A stretch of DNA of 64,000 nt from Bacteroidales bacterium. GTDB lineage: Bacteria > Bacteroidota > Bacteroidia > Bacteroidales > UBA7332. Position numbers and translations under genes: made by a program. The notes beneath the pieces are model-generated. The model ran no database searches. It saw only the letters and a list, made by a program, of their open reading frames with translations, and was not told the DNA's origin. The stretch covers positions 1 through 64,000 of the forward strand of contig JAQTZA010000004.1 of NCBI GenBank assembly GCA_028687995.1, given 5' to 3'. Each line of letters opens with the position of its first letter. Positions within the stretch are counted from its first letter, which is position 1. Below are positions 35,445 through 44,617 of this stretch, piece after piece.

Positions 35445-36038
35445 TTATTGTGCTGGTCGATAGTTTATTTGCATTGCCCAAGTAAATGGATTGTAGTTGA
35501 ATTCGCCTTCATAGCCCGGGCAACAATCGGGATCGCTATCTGTCCATACCAGGTATTTCCCGCTTATGGAGTTGCTGAATTTGGTGACGAAAAATATGGC
35601 TCTACGAGCAGCAACTGTTGTCTTTTCGTAAAATCTCAACTCAATCTTTTCCGTCATTTTTGCTCTCAGGTTGTCATTCTCAATGTAGTCGTTCCCATCT
35701 GAATAGATCAATTTCAGAAAATCGGAACCTTGCTCGTTGCTGCCTGAGCAGGCGTCGCCGGCAGGGAAATGGAGCAACAAATCCTTGTGTCCGTCGTTGT
35801 TGGCATCTACTACAATCGACCCAATCTCGTTTTGGGGAAGACCATAAAATCCTTCCGGATTTTTGGCTGCCCATTTCATCTCTTCTTCTTCGCAGGGAGT
35901 GCCTATTTCGCCGTTCAGCAACAGTTGTTTTTTCCATTTTTCCATCTCGGTTTTCACCCGCAGACTACTCATCTCGTCTGCTTTTTGATGACAAGCGATA
36001 AGGAAAACCAGGGAAAAGAGAAGAATGAGCTGTTTCAT
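35445..36038 (-). CDS. Lipoprotein of unknown function
   Basis: A 197-residue lipoprotein. The N-terminus MKQLILLFSLVFLIAC has the lipobox LIAC with Cys16 as the lipidated residue, which is why the start at 36038 was preferred over the longer open frame. The mature part includes a calcium-loop-like VDANNDGHKDLLL, but no domain is recognised with confidence. It is in the run of minus-strand envelope genes, about 110 bp after the barrel protein at 36149. Confidence 0.75.
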   Translation of the reverse strand: MKQLILLFSLVFLIACHQKADEMSSLRVKTEMEKWKKQLLLNGEIGTPCEEEEMKWAAKNPEGFYGLPQNEIGSIVVDANNDGHKDLLLHFPAGDACSGSNEQGSDFLKLIYSDGNDYIENDNLRAKMTEKIELRFYEKTTVAARRAIFFVTKFSNSISGKYLVWTDSDPDCCPGYEGEFNYNPFTWAMQINYRPAQ

Positions 36039-36148
36039 TGTTTTTGCCAAAAATATTTTTTGAAACCGAGAAGATCCACCAAGGATCAAGTTTCCACTTT
36101 TTTCCTTAGTAGATTCAATCAACCCCCACACAATTGAATAACTTCTTT

Positions 36149-36778
36149 TTACAATTGCAGCACCAATCCAAACTGGCAAAACTCGAATCCATAGCCAATT
36201 TGTGCATAGCCACCCAAGTGTTTAGTGTACATATAGTTTGCACCTACGTGCAGGCCGAGCATGGGTACATAGTCTACATTCGACTCGTCGATAATCACGG
36301 CATTCGGGTTCTTTACATTCGTGTTTTCGGTGCTCTCCATCGTATAAATCGAATTATACAGACTGCCCTTGATGTAGGGTGTAAGTTTGCCTTGCATCAA
36401 TGGCTCCGATAGAGGAAGATATTTGATACCAATGTTGAAATTTGTAAAGTGCAACTTGGCATCCAGCAGTCTATCGTAGTTAAGCACCGAACTGGTATAA
36501 GTCACGCTTTCGAGCTCGATGTCCCACTCCGTGTGTTTGAATCTACCCACGTTTGCCCCCACTGAGAAATAGACCGGACTTGCCTTGAAGTTGTATCTGG
36601 CCACATTGCCATCCATCGTGACATTCTTTCCTGCATAGGCACCTCCATTCACGCGATGAAGTCCCTCACCACCGAATCCGGTACCGATTTGAAAGCCCAA
36701 CACGCCTGGCTTGTAAGCGAAAATGCTGTTGAAAATCAAGAGCATCAATAAAACGAGTATAATTCTGAATTTTGTCAT
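36149..36778 (-). CDS. Small outer-membrane beta-barrel protein
   Basis: A 209-residue protein with a signal peptide (MTKFRIILVLLMLLIFNSIFA) and the alternating pattern of an eight-strand-type outer-membrane barrel. It ends GGYAQIGYGFEFCQFGLVLQL, aromatic- and hydrophobic-terminal as in barrels. No specific family is recognised. It follows the barrel at 36877 with a 98-bp gap. The two may be functionally paired. Confidence 0.72.
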   Translation of the reverse strand: MTKFRIILVLLMLLIFNSIFAYKPGVLGFQIGTGFGGEGLHRVNGGAYAGKNVTMDGNVARYNFKASPVYFSVGANVGRFKHTEWDIELESVTYTSSVLNYDRLLDAKLHFTNFNIGIKYLPLSEPLMQGKLTPYIKGSLYNSIYTMESTENTNVKNPNAVIIDESNVDYVPMLGLHVGANYMYTKHLGGYAQIGYGFEFCQFGLVLQL

Positions 36779-36876
36779 AATCTTAAGTTGTTTAGTTTGT
36801 AAATATTATTCGTAATAGATCACATTCGTGACCGCCGGAGCATATTTCATATACGACGGATCAATTGTCGTTTGTA

Positions 36877-37548
36877 TTATAGTTCAAATGCAAGTCCAAT
36901 TCCAGTTCTGAAAACCTCGATGGACGAAGTGGTGTGTAAAGAGTTCGTCCAGCTATATTTCCGCCATCCAATGTCGATTATCATAGCCATTTTATTGCCC
37001 ATCGGAATTCGTGGCATTATTCCGCAACCTAAGAATGTAGGAGTTCGAGAAACATTCGGAAGTGGAGGTTCGACCAATGTAGCGCTACTGCTTCCCAGTT
37101 CGAGATACAACCCATCGACAATATAATCCATCATTCCACTGAAATTAATGGGATTAAATGACACATCTGAAATTTTATGAATATTCAAAGGTTTGAGCCG
37201 CACTCCATGCGATATTATTTTGGCATCAAGACCGTCGGTCGAAAAGTCATTGGATCCGAAATTGGCGGTTTCGTATGCCAGAAGCACCGATGCATTGAGC
37301 GAAAACGGGCTGTTCTGTCCATATCCGATCTGGGCAAAAGAGAGACTTCCTTCCCAATATGCTTTTATCGGATCGCCGGGAGAATAAAAGTTTGCCAGCT
37401 CATTTTTGGGCGTTGGAAAAGTTAGATCGCCCAGTAAAGCGAAGTTTTGGAGTCCTAAACGAACTTGCGATTGCGCCGAAATCGAATAGAGAACCGCCAA
37501 GAAAAGAAGCAATTTATAGGAGAATCTGTGTATGTTTTCTTTGCCCAT
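36877..37548 (-). CDS. Outer-membrane beta-barrel-like protein under the shared operator
   Basis: A 223-residue exported protein. The ATG at 37548 was chosen because it gives a normal signal peptide (MGKENIHRFSYKLLLFLAVL, then SISAQS) and lies 23 bp downstream of the -7 box; the longer frame starts inside the promoter spacer region. The mature part has barrel-like strands and ends in EVFRTGIGLAFEL. Function unknown. Its promoter shares operator and spacing with that of the T9SS protein at 37669. Confidence 0.75.
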   Translation of the reverse strand: MGKENIHRFSYKLLLFLAVLYSISAQSQVRLGLQNFALLGDLTFPTPKNELANFYSPGDPIKAYWEGSLSFAQIGYGQNSPFSLNASVLLAYETANFGSNDFSTDGLDAKIISHGVRLKPLNIHKISDVSFNPINFSGMMDYIVDGLYLELGSSSATLVEPPLPNVSRTPTFLGCGIMPRIPMGNKMAMIIDIGWRKYSWTNSLHTTSSIEVFRTGIGLAFEL

Positions 37549-37571
37549 AATGAGTGAATATTTATTGACTC

Positions 37572-37619
37572 CAAAAGTAAGCACAGATAGCGCTTAGAAA
37601 AATACGATGAAATACGTAT
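37572..37619 (-). promoter_or_regulatory. Promoter with shared 20-bp operator (gene 36877)
   Basis: On the minus strand the operator ATACGTATTTCATCGTATTT (37600-37619) is followed after exactly 20 nt by the -7 box TACTTTTG (37572-37579). The identical arrangement occurs at 39429-39476. On the plus strand the operator contains two AAATACG half-sites 10 bp apart plus an inverted CGTATTT. It sits where a -33 element would be, as expected of an activator site. Confidence 0.75.
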
Positions 37620-37630
37620 TTTAGAGAAGG

Positions 37631-37663
37631 AAAACTGTCGGAACGAGTGAATCATTCCGACAG
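37631..37663 (-). terminator. Terminator of the T9SS gene at 37669
   Basis: CTGTCGGAA and TTCCGACAG pair perfectly (37635-37643 with 37655-37663). On the minus strand four T residues follow. It lies 5 bp beyond the stop codon and 12 bp before the next operator. Confidence 0.8.
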
Positions 37664-37668
37664 ACTTT

Positions 37669-39339
37669 TTATTCTTTGACAAACCGAGCTATATCTACAC
37701 CTTTATTGTGATAAGCTTTTACGAGATAAACTCCTCGTTTTAGACTATTCACATCGATAGTTTTCTCTCCACTATAAGAACGGTAAATGAGAGCTCCCGA
37801 TACAGAAATAATCTCCACTTGATCAATCGGATTATCAGATTTTAGTTGAATAAAATGGGCTGCAGGATTAGGATAAATTTTGAGATAACGCGTTTGAAGC
37901 ACATCATTCACTCCCTGACTGATATCGGCACATAGATCCAGCGCAAAAAGCGAGGTCATTGGGAGATTATATAGACCCAGAATTGAATCTGCGGCTATGA
38001 AATAGATTTTATTATTCACGTTTATCAATCCTCTTGGCATCGATTGAAGATCTGCCTTGGGCATCACATCGAATTTATAGAAATTGTTTGGTGTGCCATC
38101 CGACAAATAAAGTTCGTTATCGCTTGGCGATGTGACAACACCTATGCCCGGCACAGCAAGTTTGCCACCACACGTTACGCCGTCTACCAGTTTTAATCCG
38201 TAATCCTTGAGACTCGATGCACCAGGATTGAAATCTTTTAGAAGAAACAGGTCGGTAGCAGATGCTACCCAAGTCTCCTTGCCTTCAGTTTTGGTAGTCA
38301 GTTCAAGATAAATTTTGTCACTCGCCACCTGTTTTATACCAGCGTATGTGTATTTTTCAGTGCCGTTTTCGATGCCTTTCACCAATCGAAATCCTTGTGA
38401 TGAGCCTTCCCAAAGGTATGCACCAGTTGCCCCAGAAAACGTACACGTGGAACATGAATAGGACAGAGAATAGTCGCCATTCGAGAAGAAATAGAGCTTG
38501 CCGTCCACTTCACCCAGGTAGTCGGGAGCTTTTACTCCTACTCCAGCTTCGAAAACTTGTTGCGAACTATTTGTTTGCGCATCGTATTTGGTTAGCAATG
38601 TTCTTTGATAGCTCGATTTAGAGCCATTCACAACCATCGTGGTATCCTTCAACGACCAATAGAGCAGTCCATTATTTAACGGAATAATAGGAGCAATTGG
38701 ATTCCAATAATCTACACGATCAGAGATCACGGACAAATCTCCAGTAGCCAGATCGACCTTCGACAGAGCAAGTTTCGTACTGTTGTCATCGATGTTGTAG
38801 GTGATATAGAGGTTCTGTCCGTCTGTCTCAGTTTTGAAATAGTCTTTGTAAACCGTACCAACCGTCTTGAGCACCTTCTTTGAATTATCAGCAAGGCTAA
38901 TTTCAGTCAAATCGGTGGTGAGAATGTATGCCTTTCCATTCATATATGCAAACGATGGTGGATTGACCAACGTTTTAGTCAATTGATGAACGAGTTTCGA
39001 AGAGCTTGCTGTACCCGATGTAACATAATAATAGACATTGCTACCTTCTACCAAAGAAAACATCGCCATATTTCCATAGACTTTCACTGCCACATCGCTG
39101 GCTTTGCTATATGTTTTGCACAATATAGTACACATTTCGGTGAGCGATCCATCCACTTCCACTTTCACCAACTTCCCACTTGCAAGGAGCATGTACGACG
39201 CATCGGTAGTGGAAAATGTTTTAAATGGCGCTGGTGGAGAATCGAGATAACCCCAAGACTTTAGTCGCGAAATAGATTGAGCCGAAATGGAAAATCCAAC
39301 AACGCTCAAAAGAAGAATCATTAAAGATATTTTTTTCAT
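37669..39339 (-). CDS. T9SS-exported beta-propeller-like protein
   Basis: A 556-residue secreted protein with a signal peptide (MKKISLMILLLSVVGFSISA) and a body of repeated beta-strands suggestive of a propeller (for example DGKLYFFSNGDYSLS, VNNKIYFIAADSILGLY). The C-terminal about 75 residues are a T9SS type A sorting domain (LKIYPNPAAHFIQL ... GVYLVKAYHNKGV). It is the first gene downstream of the response regulator and carries the shared operator in its promoter, so it is a likely target of that regulator. Ligand unknown. Confidence 0.82.
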   Translation of the reverse strand: MKKISLMILLLSVVGFSISAQSISRLKSWGYLDSPPAPFKTFSTTDASYMLLASGKLVKVEVDGSLTEMCTILCKTYSKASDVAVKVYGNMAMFSLVEGSNVYYYVTSGTASSSKLVHQLTKTLVNPPSFAYMNGKAYILTTDLTEISLADNSKKVLKTVGTVYKDYFKTETDGQNLYITYNIDDNSTKLALSKVDLATGDLSVISDRVDYWNPIAPIIPLNNGLLYWSLKDTTMVVNGSKSSYQRTLLTKYDAQTNSSQQVFEAGVGVKAPDYLGEVDGKLYFFSNGDYSLSYSCSTCTFSGATGAYLWEGSSQGFRLVKGIENGTEKYTYAGIKQVASDKIYLELTTKTEGKETWVASATDLFLLKDFNPGASSLKDYGLKLVDGVTCGGKLAVPGIGVVTSPSDNELYLSDGTPNNFYKFDVMPKADLQSMPRGLINVNNKIYFIAADSILGLYNLPMTSLFALDLCADISQGVNDVLQTRYLKIYPNPAAHFIQLKSDNPIDQVEIISVSGALIYRSYSGEKTIDVNSLKRGVYLVKAYHNKGVDIARFVKE

Positions 39340-39428
39340 AAATAGGTAGTTTAAAATAAAATACAGTTGTCAACAAACTTAAATTGGGTGAAAAAATGAC
39401 CGTTCCAGCCCCATTTCGTTGTATAGTG

Positions 39429-39476
39429 CAAAAGTAGAAACTGAATGTAGGGGATGAAATACGAAGAAATACGTAT
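39429..39476 (-). promoter_or_regulatory. Promoter with shared 20-bp operator (gene 37669)
   Basis: On the minus strand the operator ATACGTATTTCTTCGTATTT (39457-39476) precedes the -7 box TACTTTTG (39429-39436) by exactly 20 nt. It differs from the copy at 37600-37619 in one base of 20. It lies 8 bp from the stop codon of the response regulator gene. Confidence 0.78.
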
Positions 39477-39484
39477 TTTTTTTG

Positions 39485-40132
39485 TTAGATAAGTCGATTG
39501 GTCTTTGCCTTTTGAATGGCTTCCAATTTGTTGCATACTTGCAACTTGGTGTAGATATTTTCGATGTGTTTACGAACTGTTCCTTGCGAGATGATAAGGT
39601 TTTGGGCAATCTGCTCGTATTTTAATCCTGTGCTAAGTTGTTCGAGAACTTCAATTTCTCGAGAAGTCAGAGTTGTAATTTTTGAATCGGGTTGATACAT
39701 AAAGTCAACTGGCTCGCGAAACATACGTAATGTTTTCAGAGCAATAGACGGTGTCATACTAGCGCCACCATTCAGGGTTTCGTGGATGCTTCGATACAGG
39801 TCATCTGGAGAAGTTTCTTTGAGGAGATAACCATCGGCACCTGCTTTAATGGCTCTGAATATGTTTTCGTCATTATCGAAAACGGTGAGCATCACGATTT
39901 TGATGTGCGGATATTTGATTTTCACTTCTGCAGTGGCTGCAATACCATCCATTTTCGGCATCTCAATATCCATCAGAATGAGGTCGATATTGTGATTTAG
40001 CATCAATTTTGAGAGTAAATCTACACCATCTTGCGATATAAATCGGCACACCACATCATCAAAAAAAGACAATTTTTCGGCAACGATTTGCTGCATTCTT
40101 ACATTATCATCTGCGATGGCAAGTCTAATCAT
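39485..40132 (-). CDS. NarL/LuxR-family response regulator
   Basis: A 215-residue cytoplasmic response regulator. The receiver domain covers about residues 1-120 with acidic DD (8-9) and phospho-acceptor Asp55 in LILMDIEMPKMDG. The C-terminal LuxR helix-turn-helix is at about 152-212 (LTSREIEVLEQLSTG ... GTVRKHIENIYTKL). The start codon overlaps the kinase gene by 4 bp, so it pairs with that kinase. Two promoters with a common operator lie directly downstream and are the best candidate targets. Confidence 0.93.
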   Translation of the reverse strand: MIRLAIADDNVRMQQIVAEKLSFFDDVVCRFISQDGVDLLSKLMLNHNIDLILMDIEMPKMDGIAATAEVKIKYPHIKIVMLTVFDNDENIFRAIKAGADGYLLKETSPDDLYRSIHETLNGGASMTPSIALKTLRMFREPVDFMYQPDSKITTLTSREIEVLEQLSTGLKYEQIAQNLIISQGTVRKHIENIYTKLQVCNKLEAIQKAKTNRLI

Positions 40133-42087
40133 ATCTTTTCTCCTCGTTTCTCAATTAATTTATTTTCGAGCAAAAAAATCAGAGTAGTTCCCTCGTTCTC
40201 TTTCGACTCGATGCGAAACTGTCCACCAATCTCATCCATTCGTTTGGTCATATTGTTCAATCCATTTCCTCTGACGACGGCGGAAGTGTCAAATCCTTTT
40301 CCATTATCTGAAACAACAATTTCGATCGAATGGTTTATTTCTTGAATTTGGACTTGTACAGTCGAAGGATTGGCATATTTGAGAGAGTTATTCAATGCTT
40401 CTTGTATCGACCGATAGATATTGATACCCGCAATATTGGTTAATTCTTTTGGCAGAAGTTCCTCGTCCATATCAAACGAAATCTCTATCTCAGGTTTTGC
40501 AAACTGAATCTTTTCGATCGAATTGAGAATTCGAACACGCACATCTTCAAAAAATATCTGATCTGAATTGATTGCCCAAATAGTATCCCTCAGCTCCGAA
40601 ATCGTTTCACTCGTGAAATCACCAATCTTGGTCAACGAATCGGGCAACTCGCTCTTTTCGTTTCGAAACTTGTATTTCAAATTTTGGATAGATGAAATAA
40701 TGTAAGTGAGTTGCGACCCAATGTTATCGTGTAAATCTCTCGATATGGTGAGTCGCTGCTCCTGGAGTTTGTTGCGGGTTTCACTTTTGGCGATATCCGA
40801 TTTAAGTTGAAACTCGTGCTTCTGTTGCCGGTTTTTCTCTTTTTGTTGCCGATAAATCAGGAATCCGATGAGTGCAACCAAAATCAACAAACTAAAGATG
40901 GTGAAAATAATGTAGTTTTTTTGTCGCGCTTCAATCTCTTTTTGGAGTAGCAGCTTTTCCTTTTTGGCTGTTTGATACTTGGTTTCCAACTCTGCTGTCT
41001 GTTTGATTACAGATGTTTCTAAAATAAGAGAGTTGATTCCTACTAATTTGTTGACATAAATATTGACACTATCGAGCTTGTTTAGTTTACTATAAATCTC
41101 AATCAAGGCCTTGTAGTTTTTTTGCAACTTTTCTTTCAATCCCTCTTTGGTGTAGGTTTTTTCGACCCCTAATAGCAGATTTCGTGCTTCGACATATCTC
41201 TTTGAATCTGCATAATCTTTAGCGAGATTCAAGTCAAAATTCGCCTTATCAAGATTCGAGTTCAATGCCTCTCGTGCATTTCTTGATTTTGCGAATAGCA
41301 ATTTCGCCTCTTGTGATTTTCGTTGCTCGATCTTGATAGAGGCGATGTTGTTGTACCCACTTGCAATGCCTTTCTTGTCTCCCACGGCAGTGCAAGCCTT
41401 CAAGCTTTTTTGGTACATCCGCAAAGCATTGGTGGTATCGCTCATTTGTAGATAGACATTGCCTAGATTGATACACGAAATACACAGTCCATCTTTTTGG
41501 TCATTTTGATCCTGATATTGTATCACTTCCGAAAGGTATTTCAACGCTTTGGGATAGTTTTTAACTTTCAATAAAATCAGACCAATAGTCCCCTTGATGG
41601 TATTGCAGTTTTTTAGGTCGTTGATACTTTCGAAATAGCGCAATGCCTCCAACGATGAGTTCATTGCTTTTCCGTAGTCGCCACTTCTTTCGTATATATT
41701 GGCAAGATTATTGCTTATTTTGGCCAATCCTTTGTTGTCCTTTCTAGCCTTTCTGATTTTATAAGCCGCAAGATAATGCTCTTGCGAGCTTTTCAAATCT
41801 CCTTTTCTGAAATAAACTGCTCCAATATCGCTATATACTTGTGCAATCAATGTAGAATCTCCTAGTTTGAGAGATTCTTGCAGTGCATTTGTGCCATAGT
41901 GAAGTGCCGAATCGACCGAAACGGTAGAATAATACCACGTTAAATCAGAATAAATAGTGGCTTTTTTTTGAGCGCTCGGATTACTTCTCAGATCACTCTT
42001 CAAGTTTGAAATTATTGTATTTACATCTTGAGAATATGCTGAGAAAAAGGGAATAGAAAAAATGAGAAAAAATGACAATCTTCTCAT
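40129..42087 (-). CDS. TPR-sensor histidine kinase
   Basis: A 652-residue membrane kinase. A signal peptide or first helix (MRRLSFFLIFSIPFFSAYS) is followed by about six TPR repeats in the periplasm. One transmembrane helix (YIIFTIFSLLILVALIGFLI) and a coiled linker follow, then a HisKA_3 domain with the phospho-histidine in SRDLHDNIGSQLTYI and a C-terminal ATPase (SDNGKGFD; GNGLNNM). This is the NarX/DesK-like layout that partners with LuxR regulators. The start at 42087 was chosen for the signal peptide; the frame is open to 42138, which would leave only about a dozen bases of leader. Confidence 0.92.
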   Translation of the reverse strand: MRRLSFFLIFSIPFFSAYSQDVNTIISNLKSDLRSNPSAQKKATIYSDLTWYYSTVSVDSALHYGTNALQESLKLGDSTLIAQVYSDIGAVYFRKGDLKSSQEHYLAAYKIRKARKDNKGLAKISNNLANIYERSGDYGKAMNSSLEALRYFESINDLKNCNTIKGTIGLILLKVKNYPKALKYLSEVIQYQDQNDQKDGLCISCINLGNVYLQMSDTTNALRMYQKSLKACTAVGDKKGIASGYNNIASIKIEQRKSQEAKLLFAKSRNAREALNSNLDKANFDLNLAKDYADSKRYVEARNLLLGVEKTYTKEGLKEKLQKNYKALIEIYSKLNKLDSVNIYVNKLVGINSLILETSVIKQTAELETKYQTAKKEKLLLQKEIEARQKNYIIFTIFSLLILVALIGFLIYRQQKEKNRQQKHEFQLKSDIAKSETRNKLQEQRLTISRDLHDNIGSQLTYIISSIQNLKYKFRNEKSELPDSLTKIGDFTSETISELRDTIWAINSDQIFFEDVRVRILNSIEKIQFAKPEIEISFDMDEELLPKELTNIAGINIYRSIQEALNNSLKYANPSTVQVQIQEINHSIEIVVSDNGKGFDTSAVVRGNGLNNMTKRMDEIGGQFRIESKENEGTTLIFLLENKLIEKRGEKI

Positions 42088-42155
42088 AAAATGATTTAAT
42101 CCAATATTAATAAATGTGATAAGAATTGTGTGTTGCATGTGGCAAACTTCTCCTA

Positions 42156-42163
42156 CAAAGATA
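42156..42163 (-). promoter_or_regulatory. -7 promoter box for the kinase-regulator operon
   Basis: TATCTTTG on the minus strand fits TAnnTTTG. It gives a leader of about 60 nt to the chosen start of the kinase gene. The shared operator is not present here. Confidence 0.55.
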
Positions 42164-42313
42164 AAATAAAAACATGAATGTAAAAGTAAAAAGCCTTCTA
42201 TTATTCGTTATTTTTGGAGATTAAAATCCACTATTTAGATTGTGGTATTATTTAAAATATATACCTTTATACTTTCAAAACATTGTACCGCTTGGTGCAC
42301 AAGATCAATCATC

Positions 42314-44455
42314 ATGAAGATATTTTCGGTCAAAATTATTTTTCTTTGCTTATTTATTCTTTTTATTCGAACTATTAAAGCTGAAGACGACGTAATAGTT
42401 TTAAAAACAATTCAAGCTTCTGACAATGTCTCTATCGATTCTGTTTTTCTCGTCAACAAGTCTAATCAGACCACAACTAACCTTGGTGGATTATCGCAAA
42501 GCAACTCGCTATACAAGATAAATCTAACGCAAGGTACCGTACAAATTGCGACTAATATTTCAGAAACGCATGTAATTGATAATTTCATCATCCGACAATC
42601 TAAAGCAGGATTTGAATTATTATCAAACACTGAGCAAGTAGGTTCTATTATGCTTTCTGCTTATGGAATTGATGGAAAAGCTATTTTCTCCAAAAGAATT
42701 CCACAACTTACTGGAATGAATTCCACACCATTTATGCTGCCTACAAACGGACTATTTCTAGTGAAAGTAAAAGGGAGCTATAGTAGCAAAACTTTTAAAA
42801 TTGTTTCGGATCACTCAAACTCAAAAATCACAAGCTATCAATCTTCGAATACAAAACTTCGCAGCACGCTTAATTCATTCTTATATTCTACGAACGACAG
42901 CATTCAGATAACAGTCAAAAAAGGAGATTTAATCTCCCCTTTTTGGATGGGTAGACCACAAAACAATGATACCATTTCGATGATATTGCCAACAAATGAC
43001 AATCTTTTTTCTCAACCCGAAATCATCACCCAGCTTTCGGCTGTCAACCCAACAGGATATGTGCCTCTTGCTGCAAGAATTCAGTTAACAACAACTGTTC
43101 CTACTAGAGCTGAAATTAAAGTATTTGGGATAAATGGTGTAAGATCTGATGTTGTCAAACGTTTCGATGAGCTATCCACAACCCACAATTTACCCGTTTT
43201 AGGATTATACGGCGCCTATTCAAACATTGTTCAACTCACACTGTTCGATAGTTCAAATCAAATCATAGGTAGCAGTGCCATTACGATGCAGACAAACCCG
43301 CTAAGTATTGAACTGCCCACTGTTGCTATCGATACAACAACTAATCAAAAGAAATCGGGTATGACATTGGTGAGTTATCGGGCGTTTTTATACAATACAG
43401 CCAATAAACCCTTCATTTTCGATGAATATGGCGACATTAGATGGTATTTGGATTATGGCTCAAACCCAACAATTATAAAATTGCTCTACGATGTGGGTAT
43501 AGAACGACTTCAAAACGGTAATTTCTATTTTGGTCATTCGGGAACAAATACTATCTACGAAATCAATATGTTGGGTGAAATATTGAATAGTTGGCCAATT
43601 TCTGGATATCGATTTCATCATCAAGCACTCGAAAAACCAAATGGAAATTTTCTTGTAAATGTGGATAAAAATGGACTAAGCACCGTTGAAGATCACATGA
43701 TTGAAATTGATAGAAACACGAAACAGATCGTCAATATTTGGGATTTGCGGCAGTCACTTCAATACAATCGTCGGACATTGACAAATCTGAACGACGACTG
43801 GATTCATACCAATGCAGTTGAATACGATCCAACAGATAGCACAATTATTGTATCAGGTAGAACTCAGGGTGTTGTAAAACTGGATGCTCAGAATAATGTC
43901 AAATGGTTATTGGCTCCACATAAAGGTTGGGGAATAGCTGGCAATGGCGTTGATTTGACGACAAAACTGCTACAACCGATAGACAGCAACGACCAACCCA
44001 TTTTAGACACAGCAGTGATAAATGGATATACCAATCATCCTGATTTTGAGTGGAATTGGTGTCAACACGCTATCAAACGTCAACCGAATGGCAATTTCAC
44101 CATTTTTGATAATGGCGATGTTCGAAATTTCACTACACAAGGTCCATACAGTCGTGCCGTTGAATACAAAATTGATACCATGAATATGACTGTGAAGCAA
44201 ATATGGCAATACGGCAAGGAGCGAGGAGCCGAAACTTATTCACGCATTGTTTCTGATGTCGATTTTCTGAATGATGTCAATCATGTCATCTTCTCCCCAG
44301 GCGCTATAGTCAATCCAAGGCCTTATGGTAAAATTATTGAGATAGATTATGCCACCAAAAATGTGCTTTTTGAAGCGACGATCCATCCGCCAAAAGCCTA
44401 TAATGGTGTGCTCACTTTTCATCGAATTGAAAGATTAAATCTATATCCTTATTAA
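42314..44455 (+). CDS. Arylsulfate sulfotransferase with internal T9SS-like domain
   Basis: A 713-residue exported protein. The start at 42314 gives a signal peptide (MKIFSVKIIFLCLFILFIRT). Residues about 109-164 look like a T9SS type A sorting domain (GSIMLSAYGIDGKAIFSKR ... NGLFLVKVKGSYSSKTFKIV), placed internally instead of at the end. Residues about 200-310 form the ASST N-terminal beta domain (VNPTGYVPLAARIQL). The rest is the ASST propeller with conserved HHQALEKPNGNFLV and WIHTNAVEYDP histidines. Such enzymes transfer sulfate between phenols without PAPS. Cofactor-free catalysis by a histidine is known for the family. Confidence 0.85.
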   Translation: MKIFSVKIIFLCLFILFIRTIKAEDDVIVLKTIQASDNVSIDSVFLVNKSNQTTTNLGGLSQSNSLYKINLTQGTVQIATNISETHVIDNFIIRQSKAGFELLSNTEQVGSIMLSAYGIDGKAIFSKRIPQLTGMNSTPFMLPTNGLFLVKVKGSYSSKTFKIVSDHSNSKITSYQSSNTKLRSTLNSFLYSTNDSIQITVKKGDLISPFWMGRPQNNDTISMILPTNDNLFSQPEIITQLSAVNPTGYVPLAARIQLTTTVPTRAEIKVFGINGVRSDVVKRFDELSTTHNLPVLGLYGAYSNIVQLTLFDSSNQIIGSSAITMQTNPLSIELPTVAIDTTTNQKKSGMTLVSYRAFLYNTANKPFIFDEYGDIRWYLDYGSNPTIIKLLYDVGIERLQNGNFYFGHSGTNTIYEINMLGEILNSWPISGYRFHHQALEKPNGNFLVNVDKNGLSTVEDHMIEIDRNTKQIVNIWDLRQSLQYNRRTLTNLNDDWIHTNAVEYDPTDSTIIVSGRTQGVVKLDAQNNVKWLLAPHKGWGIAGNGVDLTTKLLQPIDSNDQPILDTAVINGYTNHPDFEWNWCQHAIKRQPNGNFTIFDNGDVRNFTTQGPYSRAVEYKIDTMNMTVKQIWQYGKERGAETYSRIVSDVDFLNDVNHVIFSPGAIVNPRPYGKIIEIDYATKNVLFEATIHPPKAYNGVLTFHRIERLNLYPY

Positions 44456-44617
44456 GAATCTGGCCAAATTTTCTCTTACTTTTTTGATCGATTTCACATA
44501 ATAATTGACCATTATAGACTTTATCATCAAATGTATATGCAGCCATTGCAGTTTTTTTCATAACTTGCAGCCTGAAATAAATCATCTGTTATTTTTTATT
44601 TTTTTCGTTTTTCTATT

